Assembly (NCBI GenBank): GCA_002506105.1
Contig: DAWU01000003.1
Coordinates: forward strand, 4,846 to 68,845
DNA from: Methanolinea sp. UBA275
Lineage (GTDB): Archaea; Halobacteriota; Methanomicrobia; Methanomicrobiales; Methanospirillaceae
DNA length: 64,000 bases
Direction of reading: 5' to 3'
Numbering within the stretch: position 1 is the stretch's first letter; each line of letters starts with the position of its first letter. Position numbers and translations under genes: made by a program. Shown piece by piece: positions 34,431 through 43,460 of this stretch. A model generated the notes under the pieces. The model saw only the letters and a program-made list of their open reading frames with translations. It was not told the DNA's origin and ran no database searches.

Positions 34431-35303
34431 TCAGGATTTTCTGTATGCCACGTACAGTGCAGCAATGGCAGGGCCTGCCGCCATCACGAAGGGGGACAGT
34501 CCTGCAGAAGATTTTCCGGCCGACGGGGTTGAGGGAATGAGAGCTTCACTGACAATGGCGGTGCCCCCTCCGGTTACTTCCACAGAGGAGATAAAATCCT
34601 GGAATCCATCCCCGCTGATCCGTAACGAATGGGCTCCAGCCGGGATTTCATGGATCGTCAGAGGGGTAACTCCCACCGCCTTGTCGTCAAGGTATACTGC
34701 TGCCCCGGGAGGCACCGATTCCACTGTGATGGATCCCTGTGCAAGAGGTTCCAGAGTGCGTGGCACTTTCATCACGTCATTTCGGGGGATCGAGAGGACT
34801 TCGTTCAGCGGAACGTAGCCCTCCTTTGTCACCATGAGCCGGTGGGTTCCCGGGACCACGTCATACAAGACCATAATGCCGGTATCAGGCACAATCCCGG
34901 CTGAAACGCCATCCCACGTGACTTCGGCGAGGGGTGGGGTGATAAGAAGGTGAACCCTGCTGTATTCCACCACCGGCTTCGCACTCATCGGGACATAAAT
35001 GCTGATCACCTGTCCCCGGGCAGGTACCGAGTTGATGGTGCCGTTATATGTCTCATACCCCTCCCTCTGGAGGGTATACGTGTGATACGGGATTCCTGTC
35101 ACATCAACGGGAACATCGAGGATACCCTCATAGATCAGACCTTTGAGAACTCCGTCGACAAAGACCTGGGCACCTTCAACATTTCCATGGAACCGGTAGA
35201 TTCCCGTGTTTCCTGCAGTAGCAGTATCAGCCTGGACTGAGAATGGGACGAACAGGGCCAGGCTTATAGAGAGAACAACACATGTCAGATACGAGCGACG
35301 CAT
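34431..35303 (-). CDS. secreted protein with tandem PEGA domains
   Basis: A 290-residue protein with a signal peptide (CVVLSISLALFVPFSVQA), three PEGA-like repeats of about 70 residues (~35-105, 115-185, 190-260; for example TVESVPPGAAVYLDDKAVG) and a C-terminal hydrophobic helix ending AYRKS. The start at 35303 has ggtggagt close upstream, and a TATA-like atatatatac lies ~20-30 bases before it. It is probably anchored on the cell surface and is paralogous in architecture to the PEGA protein at 26671. Confidence 0.85.
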   Translation of the reverse strand: MRRSYLTCVVLSISLALFVPFSVQADTATAGNTGIYRFHGNVEGAQVFVDGVLKGLIYEGILDVPVDVTGIPYHTYTLQREGYETYNGTINSVPARGQVISIYVPMSAKPVVEYSRVHLLITPPLAEVTWDGVSAGIVPDTGIMVLYDVVPGTHRLMVTKEGYVPLNEVLSIPRNDVMKVPRTLEPLAQGSITVESVPPGAAVYLDDKAVGVTPLTIHEIPAGAHSLRISGDGFQDFISSVEVTGGGTAIVSEALIPSTPSAGKSSAGLSPFVMAAGPAIAALYVAYRKS

Positions 35304-35569
35304 ACACTCCACCAATTGATGATGTATATATATCTTGGGGAAGTGGCGGGAGATAAATGTATCAGTCCAATGGCGTCTGAACCGTATTTTTTCCTTTTGG
35401 CAAACAGAAAACGCGTTCTTTATGCGGGGGCTGCAATACGGGGGATTTTTCGATCTCTCCCAATCATGGGTTGGAAACCTTGATATCTCACCAGATTAAG
35501 GGTGCTTTGTAAGTGGGTCTTGACCGCATGAAAAGAAATACCCATGATCATTATGAAGGAGGCAGGGAA

Positions 35570-35686
35570 ATGGGGCGTATGTGCACATGCCCTCTCTGTG
35601 GCTACAGGATGGAGCGTTCCCCTGCCGTACCCTGTTATGCAGTACGGTGTCCACGCTGCGAATCAATGATGATCGAGGTAAATTGA
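35570..35686 (+). CDS. 38-residue zinc-ribbon protein
   Basis: A tiny gene with a strong ribosome binding site (gaaggaggc, 8 bases before the ATG). The protein has two metal knuckles, CTCPLCGYRM and VRCPRCESMM, with an additional cysteine between them (PCYAV). In-frame codons extend to an ATG at 35528, but that start has no signal. This type of mini zinc ribbon is known from methanogens without assigned function. The 254-base stretch before it (35316-35569) shows no gene. Confidence 0.65.
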   Translation: MGRMCTCPLCGYRMERSPAVPCYAVRCPRCESMMIEVN

Positions 35687-35790
35687 ACTGTATGATGACA
35701 TCCCCTGACTCTCATGGATTGACCGTCTTTGTTAACCATACATTTTTTATAACCCGGGATCAACAATGGTCTTTGTAAAGGAGTAATAGT

Positions 35791-36060
35791 ATGGCGATTG
35801 AACTCACACTACTGTTCACCATCATTGTATTCATTCTCGGTATCGCGTTTGGGTACATGCGTAAGGGAAAGGAAGACAAGTGGGGCCTCCTTAAGTGGGG
35901 CATTATAATCGGGATCATCCTTGCGATTGTCTTCTGGGTGATAGGATTTTTCATCGGGGGTCTTGGAGGCTTTGGATTCTGGGCGTTCCTTATCTACCTG
36001 ATAGTCTTTATCATCGGTGTCTACATCGGAGATGTCATAGAAGCAAAAATGAAAAAATAA
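35791..36060 (+). CDS. small membrane protein with two or three helices
   Basis: An 89-residue protein. The ATG follows aaaggag by 6 bases and a TATA-like ttttttataa lies at 35743-35752. It has hydrophobic helices at ~5-22, 35-55 and 58-80, with a glycine-rich turn (GGLGGFGFW) and a basic tail (EAKMKK). No known family recognised. Confidence 0.75.
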   Translation: MAIELTLLFTIIVFILGIAFGYMRKGKEDKWGLLKWGIIIGIILAIVFWVIGFFIGGLGGFGFWAFLIYLIVFIIGVYIGDVIEAKMKK

Positions 36061-36272
36061 GCAGATTCGTGTGGCCACGGGAGTGGTCACTCATCTTTTT
36101 CTATACCGTTTTTCCTAATCCCCGGGAATATTGTTCATCCAATCCCATTCCATTCATGGCATAATCCGGAGTGGGGAGAGACCTGTATCCAGATTGCGTG
36201 TTCCTGACTGTCAGGAAAAGGGCTGCGAATACCGAATCAATCGAATATCAGAGGTCGAGAATAAGGGAATAA

Positions 36273-36345
36273 GGCCAGGGCCGAGACTCGAACCCGGGTC
36301 GGGGGATCCACAGTCCCCTAGGATAACCAACTACCCCACCCTGGC
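36273..36345 (-). tRNA. tRNA-His (anticodon GTG)
   Basis: 73 nt on the minus strand. Acceptor GCCAGGG/CCCTGGC, anticodon loop CTGTGGA, T-arm CCGGG-TTCGAGT-CTCGG, discriminator C73 as required for histidine. The base before G1 in the DNA is T, so the extra G-1 of mature tRNA-His does not seem to be encoded. No intron, no CCA. A TATA-like atatatta lies ~35-40 bases upstream. Confidence 0.93.
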
Positions 36346-36563
36346 AGGATGTACCCTCTCTCATTTCACCCCGATACACTTTAATATATCTCCCTCCCCA
36401 TCCTCAGCACCTGACGAACGTCCGGTGTGTATTTAATTTCCGGTGATACATTACATACCACGCGTAACTGCATGGGAATCCCCTCAATGATACGTCGGTG
36501 CACCGGGAATCCGGGTTCAACCTCCAATCAGATCCATCCCGCATAATCTCCAGGGTGAGGAGC

Positions 36564-38339
36564 ATGACAGAGAAAAAACATATAAGGACCCCCATAGTCT
36601 GTGTCCTGGGCCACGTGGACCACGGGAAGACATCACTTCTCGATCGCATCAGGGGATCTTCCGTGGTAAGCACGGAGGATGGGGCCATCACCCAGCATAT
36701 CGGGGCGACGATTGTTCCCATCGAAGCGATTAAAAAGATGAGCGGGAGCATGGAGAAGGTCCCCCTCAATGTCCCCGGCCTTCTTTTCATCGACACGCCG
36801 GGACACCACGCGTTCACGACATTGCGTGCCCGGGGGGGAGCGCTTGCGGATATGGCCATACTCGTCGTTGATATCAACCAGGGGTTCCAGCCACAGACTG
36901 TAGAGGCGCTCCAGATCCTACGCACCTGCAAGACGCCGTTTGTGATTGCAGCCACGAAGATCGATCGCCTGCATGGATGGAGGGTGCATGAGAACGAGGG
37001 GATCCTCTCGAGTTTTTCCCACCAGAACGACCGTGTAAAAGAACTGGTGGAGACCAAACTCTATGAGATTGTCGGGGAGCTCTCCGAACTTGGCTTTTCC
37101 GGGGAACGCTTTGACAGGGTCTCTGATTTCAGGAGGAACCTTGCGATTGTCCCTGTCAGCGCTCACACGGGGGAAGGTATTGCCGAGATGTTGATGGTGA
37201 TGATCGGTCTTGCACAGCGATACATGGAGGGGGATCTCTCGCTCACTGCCAAGGGCCCCGGGCTCGGTACCATCCTTGAAGTGAAAGAGGAGAAGGGGCT
37301 TGGCACCACACTTGACGTGATCCTCTTTGATGGCAGCCTCTCCGTCGGCGATGAACTCGCCGTTGCCCGCCAGGAGGGCATCACGATCACAAAGGTTCGT
37401 GCACTCCTCCAGCCCCGCCCCCTCAAGGAGATCCTGGTGGAAGACCGGTTCGAGCGCGTTCGGTCCGTTACGGCAGCAGCGGGAATCAAGGTCAGTGCTC
37501 CAAACATCGAGGGAGCAATCGCGGGATCGCCAGTCCAGGTTGTGCGGGGAAATGCTGAGGAGGTCAGAAGCAGGATCAGAAAAGAGATGGAAGAGATCAA
37601 CGTGACCCTCTCACCTGAAGGAGTGATCATAAAAGCCGATACCATCGGAGCCCTGGAAGCCATCTGCAAGGAACTCGATGAAAAAGAGATCGGGGTGATG
37701 CGTGCGGAAGTGGGATCGGTGAGCCGCCACGATCTTATCGATACAGAGACTATCAAGAACCCCTATTACAGGGCTCTCATCGCATTTTCAACTCCGCTCC
37801 TTCCCGATGCGGCGGAGATGGTAAAGGAACCCGGGTTCCCGGTGAAGGTGTTCGAGGGCAGGGTGATCTACAAGCTTGTTGATGAATACATCCAGTGGAG
37901 GGATGATCTCAAGAGGAAGAGCGAGCAGCAGCGGTTTGAACAGATCATCCACCCGGCCAAGATCCGGATTCTGCCGCACTGTATTTTCCGCCAGAGCAAT
38001 CCCGCGGTTGTCGGTGTCCGGGTCCTCGGCGGAACGCTCCGGACCGATGTGAATCTCATCCACCTTGACGGTAAGAAAGTCGGTCATCTGAAATCCATTC
38101 AGCTGAACCAGGAGACCATCAGGGAGGCACAGGCAGGTGCAGAGGTGGCAATCTCAATCGAAGGTGCGACGGTAGGAAGGCAGCTGGATGTCGAGGATGA
38201 CCTGTTCGTTGATATTCCTGAGCGGCATGTGAAGGTTCTCGAGAAGGAGATGCTTTCGCACCTTCCGATTCACACCCAGGAGATCCTGGCAGAATACACC
38301 ACAATGCGGCGAAAGGAGAATCCTTTCTGGGGGAAGTAG
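36564..38339 (+). CDS. infB: translation initiation factor aIF5B (IF2 homologue)
   Basis: A 591-residue GTPase. G1 GHVDHGKT at residues 16-23, G3 DTPGHHAF, G4 ATKIDRLHGW. Domains II-IV follow, with the typical archaeal C-terminus (PHCIFRQSNPAVVGVRVLGG). It promotes initiator tRNA binding and subunit joining. The ATG has ggtgagg 4 bases upstream. No intein. A promoter with tatttaattt lies near 36427. Confidence 0.95.
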   Translation: MTEKKHIRTPIVCVLGHVDHGKTSLLDRIRGSSVVSTEDGAITQHIGATIVPIEAIKKMSGSMEKVPLNVPGLLFIDTPGHHAFTTLRARGGALADMAILVVDINQGFQPQTVEALQILRTCKTPFVIAATKIDRLHGWRVHENEGILSSFSHQNDRVKELVETKLYEIVGELSELGFSGERFDRVSDFRRNLAIVPVSAHTGEGIAEMLMVMIGLAQRYMEGDLSLTAKGPGLGTILEVKEEKGLGTTLDVILFDGSLSVGDELAVARQEGITITKVRALLQPRPLKEILVEDRFERVRSVTAAAGIKVSAPNIEGAIAGSPVQVVRGNAEEVRSRIRKEMEEINVTLSPEGVIIKADTIGALEAICKELDEKEIGVMRAEVGSVSRHDLIDTETIKNPYYRALIAFSTPLLPDAAEMVKEPGFPVKVFEGRVIYKLVDEYIQWRDDLKRKSEQQRFEQIIHPAKIRILPHCIFRQSNPAVVGVRVLGGTLRTDVNLIHLDGKKVGHLKSIQLNQETIREAQAGAEVAISIEGATVGRQLDVEDDLFVDIPERHVKVLEKEMLSHLPIHTQEILAEYTTMRRKENPFWGK

Positions 38340-38341
38340 GC

Positions 38342-38369
38342 TTTAATATACCATTCACCCAATGGTATA
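38342..38369 (+). promoter_or_regulatory. TATA box overlapped by a 9-bp perfect inverted repeat before rps6e
   Basis: tttaatata (38342-38350) is a probable TATA box 130-150 bases before the S6e start. TATACCATT (38347-38355) and AATGGTATA (38361-38369) form a perfect inverted repeat with a 5-base loop. The element could be an operator controlling S6e, or a hairpin terminating infB, whose stop is only 7 bases away. It implies a leader of over 100 bases for S6e. Confidence 0.45.
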
Positions 38370-38498
38370 GGTACTTCATGGAGTGTGTTCCAGGGCCGGA
38401 GAATATGGAGTTCCAGGGTAAGAATACCGGGAAGCGAACTGGTCTCTGGGCACATGCCGGTGATGGTGCCGGTCTTTTCCAGAGGAGGATTTGAGAGA

Positions 38499-38903
38499 AT
38501 GGCAGAGTTCAAAATCGTGCTGTCCGACCAGAAGACAGGAAGGGCATACAAGGTAGATGTGAGCGGAGGGCCGGCAGGTGCCCTGATAGGCAAAAAGATC
38601 GGTGATGAAATGGATGCAGGGTCTCTGGGTCTCTCCGGCTACAGGATACAGATTACCGGAGGATCTGACAGGAACGGTACCCCTGCAAAGAGGAACCTTC
38701 CCATGTCAGGGAGACGGCGTCTCCTGCTCTCAGGCGGGTTAGGGTTCAAACCTGTCATGGAGGGACAGCGCAAGCGGAAGGCAATACGAGGGAACGAGAT
38801 CACTGCTGATTTTGTTCAGATCAACGCGCGAGTCACCACATACGGGGACAAAGCACTGGATGAATACTTTGTAAAACCGGCAGCTGAAGAAAACAAGGCA
38901 TAA
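38499..38903 (+). CDS. rps6e: small ribosomal subunit protein eS6 (S6e)
   Basis: A 134-residue basic protein. It begins FKIVLSDQKTGRAYKVDVSG and contains KKIGDEMDAGSLGL and PMSGRRRLLLSGGLGF, typical of archaeal S6e. The ATG lies 11 bases after aggagg. The open frame continues 38 codons upstream without a start signal and is treated as leader. Confidence 0.93.
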   Translation: MAEFKIVLSDQKTGRAYKVDVSGGPAGALIGKKIGDEMDAGSLGLSGYRIQITGGSDRNGTPAKRNLPMSGRRRLLLSGGLGFKPVMEGQRKRKAIRGNEITADFVQINARVTTYGDKALDEYFVKPAAEENKA

Positions 38904-39368
38904 TCACTCATTTTTCAGAACGTGTTCCCTCAGCGCGGGGAGCAGGTCCTTGAATTCCACATCATGCCGTTTGGCCATGATGACGACTGCTGCTTCTGAT
39001 CGCAGAGTTCCTCCGAATCGTTCCATGACGATCTGATTCTGTTCTGCCACGAGATCTGCCCGGGGTTTGCCAGAGTGCTGTGAGATTCTGGATAGGAGAT
39101 CGTCGACAGGATCAGAGCGTTCAAAAACCGCAGAGCCGGGCCTGTATCCGAGCGGTATCTCTATCGTGGAGACATCAAAAAGGGGCCGAATCATGTCTCC
39201 CTCCATGGTGACAAGTCCTTCCTCCTCAGCCCGGGTGATGAGAATATTCGCCTGGTCGATATTCATCCAGTGCTGCTTAAATGAGAGAAAATAGACGATC
39301 TCGTTCTTTTTCAGAAGATCTTTGCGGGCATGACGGAACGGCGCTGCGATGGTGATGGTGAGGCTCAT
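38904..39368 (-). CDS. DUF2240 family archaeal protein
   Basis: A 154-residue protein with a winged-helix-like N-terminus (RHARKDLLKKNEIVYFLSFK, then DQANILITRAEEEGLV) and a helical C-terminus (AEQNQIVMERFGGTLRSEAA). It matches the archaeal DUF2240 family as I remember it. Function unknown; nucleic-acid binding is possible. It converges with rps6e with no gap between stop codons. Confidence 0.75.
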   Translation of the reverse strand: MSLTITIAAPFRHARKDLLKKNEIVYFLSFKQHWMNIDQANILITRAEEEGLVTMEGDMIRPLFDVSTIEIPLGYRPGSAVFERSDPVDDLLSRISQHSGKPRADLVAEQNQIVMERFGGTLRSEAAVVIMAKRHDVEFKDLLPALREHVLKNE

Positions 39369-39906
39369 CTCTCACTCTCACGATAAGAATGTTCACGCCA
39401 CCGTATCAATGCTCCCAATTGAGATCCTGGGGTGTATACCCTGGATCCTTCATCGCCGTTCCACTGTGAGGGAACATCCTCTTTCACACCATACTACCTG
39501 CGTGGTACACGAGCCATTTTGGAGGGATCCAGATAAGATCCGGCAAGATGTATGAAAGATCATTTAAAAAAAAGCATTTCCGATGATATATTCAAAAAAT
39601 AACGTGTGAATGTCCTGCAATGGTCATATGGCTATTTCATTGAAGATTGCATCCATCGTAATCTATATGTTGTTATGGATAGAATAGATTATATGACAAG
39701 AGTCGTATCTGCGGGTGTCATCCTCCTACCCCCTGATTGTTTCATAGATACGACTTTTGAACCGCCACTTTTTCAAGAAATTTCAGGTGGAGATCATGGT
39801 GTTGTTCGTCCCTTTATAACACCGCGAGTATGAACGTTCGAATATTCAATTAAAATGGAGAATCGAACACGGACTTTGGGCCCGCTCCCAATAAGAAAAA
39901 AGATAT
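39369..39906. other. AT-rich intergenic stretch with a long inverted repeat
   Basis: No convincing gene in 538 bases. The region holds a perfect 10-base inverted repeat, agtcgtatct at 39701-39710 and agatacgact at 39746-39755, with 35 bases between. A second pair, GGTGTT/AACACC, lies near 39798-39824. There are small palindromes GAACGTTC and GAATATTC near 39832-39848. A 75-codon open frame at 39606 has no signals. The stretch may hold the promoter of the DUF2240 gene, a small RNA or the remnant of an element. Confidence 0.35.
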
Positions 39907-40284
39907 CTATTCGATCAAAATTGCATTAATGGAGCCTTCCTGGCCAGGTCGGCTGAGAATGCGTGCTTTTCCCAGTTCAGTCCTGATAACTGCACCCTTT
40001 GTAAGGAGGTTCCGTCTCACGTAGTTAGGATTGGCACCATTTGCCTCTACGGTCTCAATTTTGACCTTGCGGACACTTCCGGACCGGGGATCTGAAACAT
40101 TTGCATATTCCCCTCTCATGGTGCGGACTTTCTGTTTCCCACCGGTGGTCCGTACGATCGATCTCCTTTCCTGACCGATGTGGCTGTCGGTCGGTGCAGA
40201 TCCTATCTCGGATCGCCGCTTGACCAGAGTAAGCCTGTATCGGCCTCCTGTTGGCTGCCTTACTGATCTTCCTTGCCAGAGCAT
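39907..40284 (-). CDS. rps8e: small ribosomal subunit protein eS8 (S8e)
   Basis: A 125-residue basic protein with the S8e features: WQGRSVRQPTGGRYR at the N-terminus, then KQKVRTMRGEYANV and NYVRRNLLTKGAVI. The ribosome binding site aaggggaaaa precedes the ATG. It is a monocistronic-looking gene on the minus strand. Confidence 0.95.
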   Translation of the reverse strand: MLWQGRSVRQPTGGRYRLTLVKRRSEIGSAPTDSHIGQERRSIVRTTGGKQKVRTMRGEYANVSDPRSGSVRKVKIETVEANGANPNYVRRNLLTKGAVIRTELGKARILSRPGQEGSINAILIE

Positions 40285-40324
40285 GTGTTTTTCCCCTTCC
40301 TGTATTCGTAGTGCATTCTTTTCA

Positions 40325-40358
40325 GCAGGGATAGTCCCTGCCGGAGTTCTTTAATATT
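40325..40358 (-). promoter_or_regulatory. rps8e promoter with inverted repeat at the expected start of transcription
   Basis: A TATA-like aaatatta lies near 40352-40359 on the minus strand, about 70 bases before the S8e ATG. GCAGGGA (40325-40331) and TCCCTGC (40335-40341) form a perfect 7-base stem with a TAG loop, at or just after the predicted start. It may be a leader hairpin or an operator. Confidence 0.4.
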
Positions 40359-40386
40359 TACCCGTTCACCTATTAAATCTCACCCA

Positions 40387-41034
40387 TTATTCCAGGAGGG
40401 CGTCGAGAAAAGACTCGATCCCTTCGCCTGTCTTCAGATTCGTCCGGAAGACGCCCATGCCAGGGTGATAACGGTGCATATCGCGCTCCATCCGGTCAAG
40501 ATCTGCCCCCACGAAGGATGCAAGATCGATCTTGTTGATGATCCCAATATCACAATCCCGGAACATCATCGGGTGCTTGTTCACCACATCATCACCCTCT
40601 GTAGCGCTGACAATGACGACCCGTTTCTCCGCGCCAAGAAGAAAATCGGTCGGGCAGACCATGTTCCCGACGTTCTCTATGAAGAGGAGATCGATGGTGT
40701 CGAGGTCGAGTCCTTCAAGGGAGTGTTCAACCAAGTGTGCATCGAGGTGGCACTCCTTCCCCGTGTTGGCATTCACCGCGGGAATGCCCAGTGCCTGAAT
40801 CCTCCGGTAATCGTCATCACCAAACACATCACCCGCAATGGCTCCTGCACGGAGTCCCCGCATTTTTAGGAGAGGTGCCACCCTCTCGATAAGGGCAGTC
40901 TTTCCTGATCCGATGGCGCCAAGGAGATCAAAAGCCCGGACGCCATGGGCTTTGAGATGGCGGGCATTCGATTCAGCGATCCGTCGATTGACGTCGTATA
41001 TATCCTTCTCTATCCTGACGTCGATATGATGCAT
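40387..41034 (-). CDS. hypB: hydrogenase nickel incorporation protein HypB
   Basis: A 215-residue GTPase: P-loop GAIGSGKTAL, the metal-site pair ECHLDAHLVEH and NMVCPTDF, and NKIDL. It delivers nickel to [NiFe] hydrogenase large subunits such as EhaO. It lacks a long N-terminal histidine-rich stretch. The ATG at 41034 sits ~26-32 bases after a TATA-like tataaact (41058-41066, minus), so it is probably leaderless; an ATG at 41082 would start before the promoter. Confidence 0.93.
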   Translation of the reverse strand: MHHIDVRIEKDIYDVNRRIAESNARHLKAHGVRAFDLLGAIGSGKTALIERVAPLLKMRGLRAGAIAGDVFGDDDYRRIQALGIPAVNANTGKECHLDAHLVEHSLEGLDLDTIDLLFIENVGNMVCPTDFLLGAEKRVVIVSATEGDDVVNKHPMMFRDCDIGIINKIDLASFVGADLDRMERDMHRYHPGMGVFRTNLKTGEGIESFLDALLE

Positions 41035-41090
41035 GAAGACATGGTTGGATGCTGGAGAGTTTATAGGTTCACCATCATACAATAATAGGA

Positions 41091-41363
41091 ATGAAAGGTG
41101 AGCGCATACTGTATCCCTGTTACTTCAATGCTGCGCTGAAGAGGAATGAAGGCAGGAGAGTTGCCATCTCGAGTGCGGTCCGGGACCCCACCATCGCGGA
41201 CCTTGAAAGGGCAGTGAAGAGAACGGGGCTTCGTTTCCGCATTGAACAGAAACACTATCCCTCCAGGTGGTGGGTCAAGGAGGGAAGAATCCTTGTTGAA
41301 TGGACCGAGAGCAAGGAGAAGCTCGTGAAGAAGGTTGCTACACATTTTGCGACAGGGAAGTGA
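41091..41363 (+). CDS. srp19: signal recognition particle 19 kDa protein
   Basis: A 90-residue RNA-binding protein with the SRP19 core: ILYPCYFNAALKRNEGRRV, DPTIADLERAVKRTGL and the positively charged HYPSRWWVKEGRILVEW. It binds 7S RNA and helps SRP54 load. Divergent from hypB with short shared promoter space, and ends in a TGATG junction with the next gene. Confidence 0.94.
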   Translation: MKGERILYPCYFNAALKRNEGRRVAISSAVRDPTIADLERAVKRTGLRFRIEQKHYPSRWWVKEGRILVEWTESKEKLVKKVATHFATGK

Positions 41364-42019
41364 TGGCTTTGTATGACCTCCATACCCACACCACCATGAC
41401 CGACGGGGAGATGCTTCCCATCGAGCTCATCAGGAGAATGTCCGTCCTTGGTTATTCAACGGTTGCCATCACGGATCATGCAGATGCCACAAACCTCCAC
41501 GAATTGATCACCGCGCTCAAGAGACTCGTCTCCTCTGCCAGGGAATACGGAGTGACCCTCCTCCCGGGCGTGGAACTTACTCATGTTCCTCCCGGTCAGA
41601 TTCCCGGACTTGCAGATGAGGCGAAAAAGCACGGGGCGATAATTGTCGTTGTCCATGGGGAAACACCGATGGAGCCCGTGGCTCCCGGGACCAATCAAGC
41701 CGCATGCAGCTGCAGCAATGTTGATGTGCTGGCTCACCCAGGCCTTATCTCCCTTGAGGATGCATGCATGGCTTCCGACAATGGGGTGGCACTTGAAATT
41801 ACCTCGCGTGGCGGGCACAACAGGACCAACGGTCATGTGGTCAGAACCGCGCTTGCATCAGGATCCCAGATTGTCATCGACTCGGACTCACACGGTCCAG
41901 GAGACCTCCTGGACATGCGCGCAAAAAAGCTGGTGGGACTGGGTGCAGGGCTCAATGAGGAGCAATGCAGCCGTATTATGTCTTTAAATATCCAGGAATG
42001 GCTTTTACGGCGAAAATAA
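41363..42019 (+). CDS. PHP-domain phosphoesterase
   Basis: A 218-residue protein with the PHP metal ligands: DLHTHTTMTDGE, AITDHADATN, PGVELTH, VLAHPG and DSDSHGPGD. It is homologous to the PHP domains of HisK-type phosphatases and nucleases; the substrate is unknown. It starts one base inside the srp19 stop (TGATG), so the two are coupled. Confidence 0.88.
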   Translation: MALYDLHTHTTMTDGEMLPIELIRRMSVLGYSTVAITDHADATNLHELITALKRLVSSAREYGVTLLPGVELTHVPPGQIPGLADEAKKHGAIIVVVHGETPMEPVAPGTNQAACSCSNVDVLAHPGLISLEDACMASDNGVALEITSRGGHNRTNGHVVRTALASGSQIVIDSDSHGPGDLLDMRAKKLVGLGAGLNEEQCSRIMSLNIQEWLLRRK

Positions 42020-42040
42020 TATTTATATCTTCACAATAAG

Positions 42041-42072
42041 TTTAAATACAATTGTTTTCTATATATATAGAT
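42041..42072 (+). promoter_or_regulatory. promoter of the gar1-tfb pair
   Basis: gtttaaatac at 42041-42050 is a good archaeal TATA box, followed by a short palindrome, ctatatatatag (42059-42070). Transcription would start near 42073, leaving ~50 bases of leader before the GTG of gar1. Confidence 0.5.
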
Positions 42073-42124
42073 TACTAACTTCTTCAGTCTGTTCCCACAG
42101 GCAGAAGAACAAGAGGTTTTTCGT

Positions 42125-42349
42125 GTGAAATCCATTGGTCTCGCGGTTCATGCTCTAGGGTCCCGCATCCTTGTGGTGCAATGTGATGCGGCACAGCTCC
42201 CAAGGCTCTACTGCGATGTCGTGGACAGGCGATTAAAGCCGGTCGGCAAGGTCGTGGATGTATTCGGGAATGTATCCCGACCAAAGGCCGCTGTTCTCTG
42301 CAAGGGGCCATGCGCAGTGCAGGCTGGGGAGAGGTTATTCATCAGATAA
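42125..42349 (+). CDS. gar1: H/ACA ribonucleoprotein subunit Gar1
   Basis: A 74-residue beta-barrel protein starting KSIGLAVHALGSRILV and containing VGKVVDVFGNVSRPKAAV, typical of archaeal Gar1, which helps Cbf5 in pseudouridine synthesis. It starts with GTG after aagaggtt. It precedes the TFB gene, an arrangement seen widely in Euryarchaeota. Confidence 0.92.
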   Translation: MKSIGLAVHALGSRILVVQCDAAQLPRLYCDVVDRRLKPVGKVVDVFGNVSRPKAAVLCKGPCAVQAGERLFIR

Positions 42350-42358
42350 AAAGGTGTG

Positions 42359-43375
42359 ATGAGCGTGCAGGAAGTCGAGAAACTTAAAATACTCCAGACG
42401 GAGCGGGAAGCCTTAAGGAACAGGCTGAAAGAGCGGGTGAAAGAGCACGAAAAGAAAGCAGAGGATCATACCGAGACGGTATGTCCGGAGTGCGGAAGCC
42501 GCCAGCTCGTGCATGATTATGAACGTGCCGAGCTCGTATGCCAGAACTGTGGTCTGGTCATAGACGACGACTTCATTGACCGCGGGCCTGAATGGCGTGC
42601 ATTCGATCACGACCAGCGCATGAAGAGATCACGTGTCGGGGCTCCGATGACCTTCACCATCCATGACAAGGGGCTCTCGACCATGATCGACTGGAGAAAC
42701 CGTGATTCATACGGGAGGGCAATCTCCAGCAAGAACCGCGCCCAGCTGTACCGGTTGAGAAAATGGCAGCGTCGTATCAGGGTGAGCAATGCAACAGAGC
42801 GAAACCTTGCATTCGCACTCTCTGAGCTTGACAGGATGGCATCCGCCCTGGGTCTGCCAAGGAACGTCAGGGAGACGGCGGCAGTGGTGTATCGTGATGC
42901 GGTTGACAAGAACCTCATCCGAGGCCGCAGTATCGAGGGTGTTGCAGCTGCCGCTCTCTATGCAGCCTGCCGGCAGTGCAGTGTCCCCAGGACTCTCGAT
43001 GAGATTGCCGAGGTTTCACGTGTATCGCGGAAGGAGATCGGAAGGACGTACCGTTTCATCTCAAGAGAGCTCGGACTCAAACTCCTCCCGACATCACCAA
43101 TCGATTATGTGCCACGGTTCTGCTCGGGGCTGAACCTCAAGGGAGAGGTCCAGAGCAGGGCGGTTGAGATACTCAGGCAGGCAGGGGAGCGGGAACTCAC
43201 AAGCGGGCGTGGACCTACCGGTGTGGCCGCTGCGGCAATCTACATCTCATCCATTCTTGGTGGCGAGCGGAGGACCCAGCGCGAGGTTGCTGAAGTGGCC
43301 GGTGTGACCGAGGTTACCATCAGGAATCGCTACAAGGAACTCGCAGAGAAACTCGACATCGAGATCATTCTCTGA
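42359..43375 (+). CDS. tfb: transcription initiation factor TFB
   Basis: A 338-residue protein. The N-terminal zinc ribbon is [20 protein letters not shown] with CQNC, followed by the B-reader region ([20 protein letters not shown]) and two cyclin-like repeats (~130-215 and 225-310). It recruits RNA polymerase to TATA/TBP. Start choice is loose: GTG 42356, ATG 42359 or GTG 42365; aaaggtg favours the latter two. Confidence 0.95.
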   Translation: MSVQEVEKLKILQTEREALRNRLKERVKEHEKKAEDHTETVCPECGSRQLVHDYERAELVCQNCGLVIDDDFIDRGPEWRAFDHDQRMKRSRVGAPMTFTIHDKGLSTMIDWRNRDSYGRAISSKNRAQLYRLRKWQRRIRVSNATERNLAFALSELDRMASALGLPRNVRETAAVVYRDAVDKNLIRGRSIEGVAAAALYAACRQCSVPRTLDEIAEVSRVSRKEIGRTYRFISRELGLKLLPTSPIDYVPRFCSGLNLKGEVQSRAVEILRQAGERELTSGRGPTGVAAAAIYISSILGGERRTQREVAEVAGVTEVTIRNRYKELAEKLDIEIIL

Positions 43376-43460
43376 TACTTTTTTCCCCGATTATTGCAGA
43401 GTGGATGGAAATTTCCATTCATCGCTGATGAATTTAGAGCGTTTATTTTCGAAAAGAAAG

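Noticed and set aside
36564..38339. Intein in infB (and in rtcB)
   Set aside because: Both proteins have the normal uninterrupted length and continuous conserved motifs.
39606..39833. 75-codon plus-strand ORF in the gap between DUF2240 and rps8e genes
   Set aside because: GTG start without ribosome binding site, and it spans the inverted repeats.
39855..39893. T-arm-like sequence (minus strand GTGTTCGATTC) suggesting a tRNA fragment
   Set aside because: The flanking bases do not form a 5-bp T-stem and no acceptor or anticodon arm could be placed.
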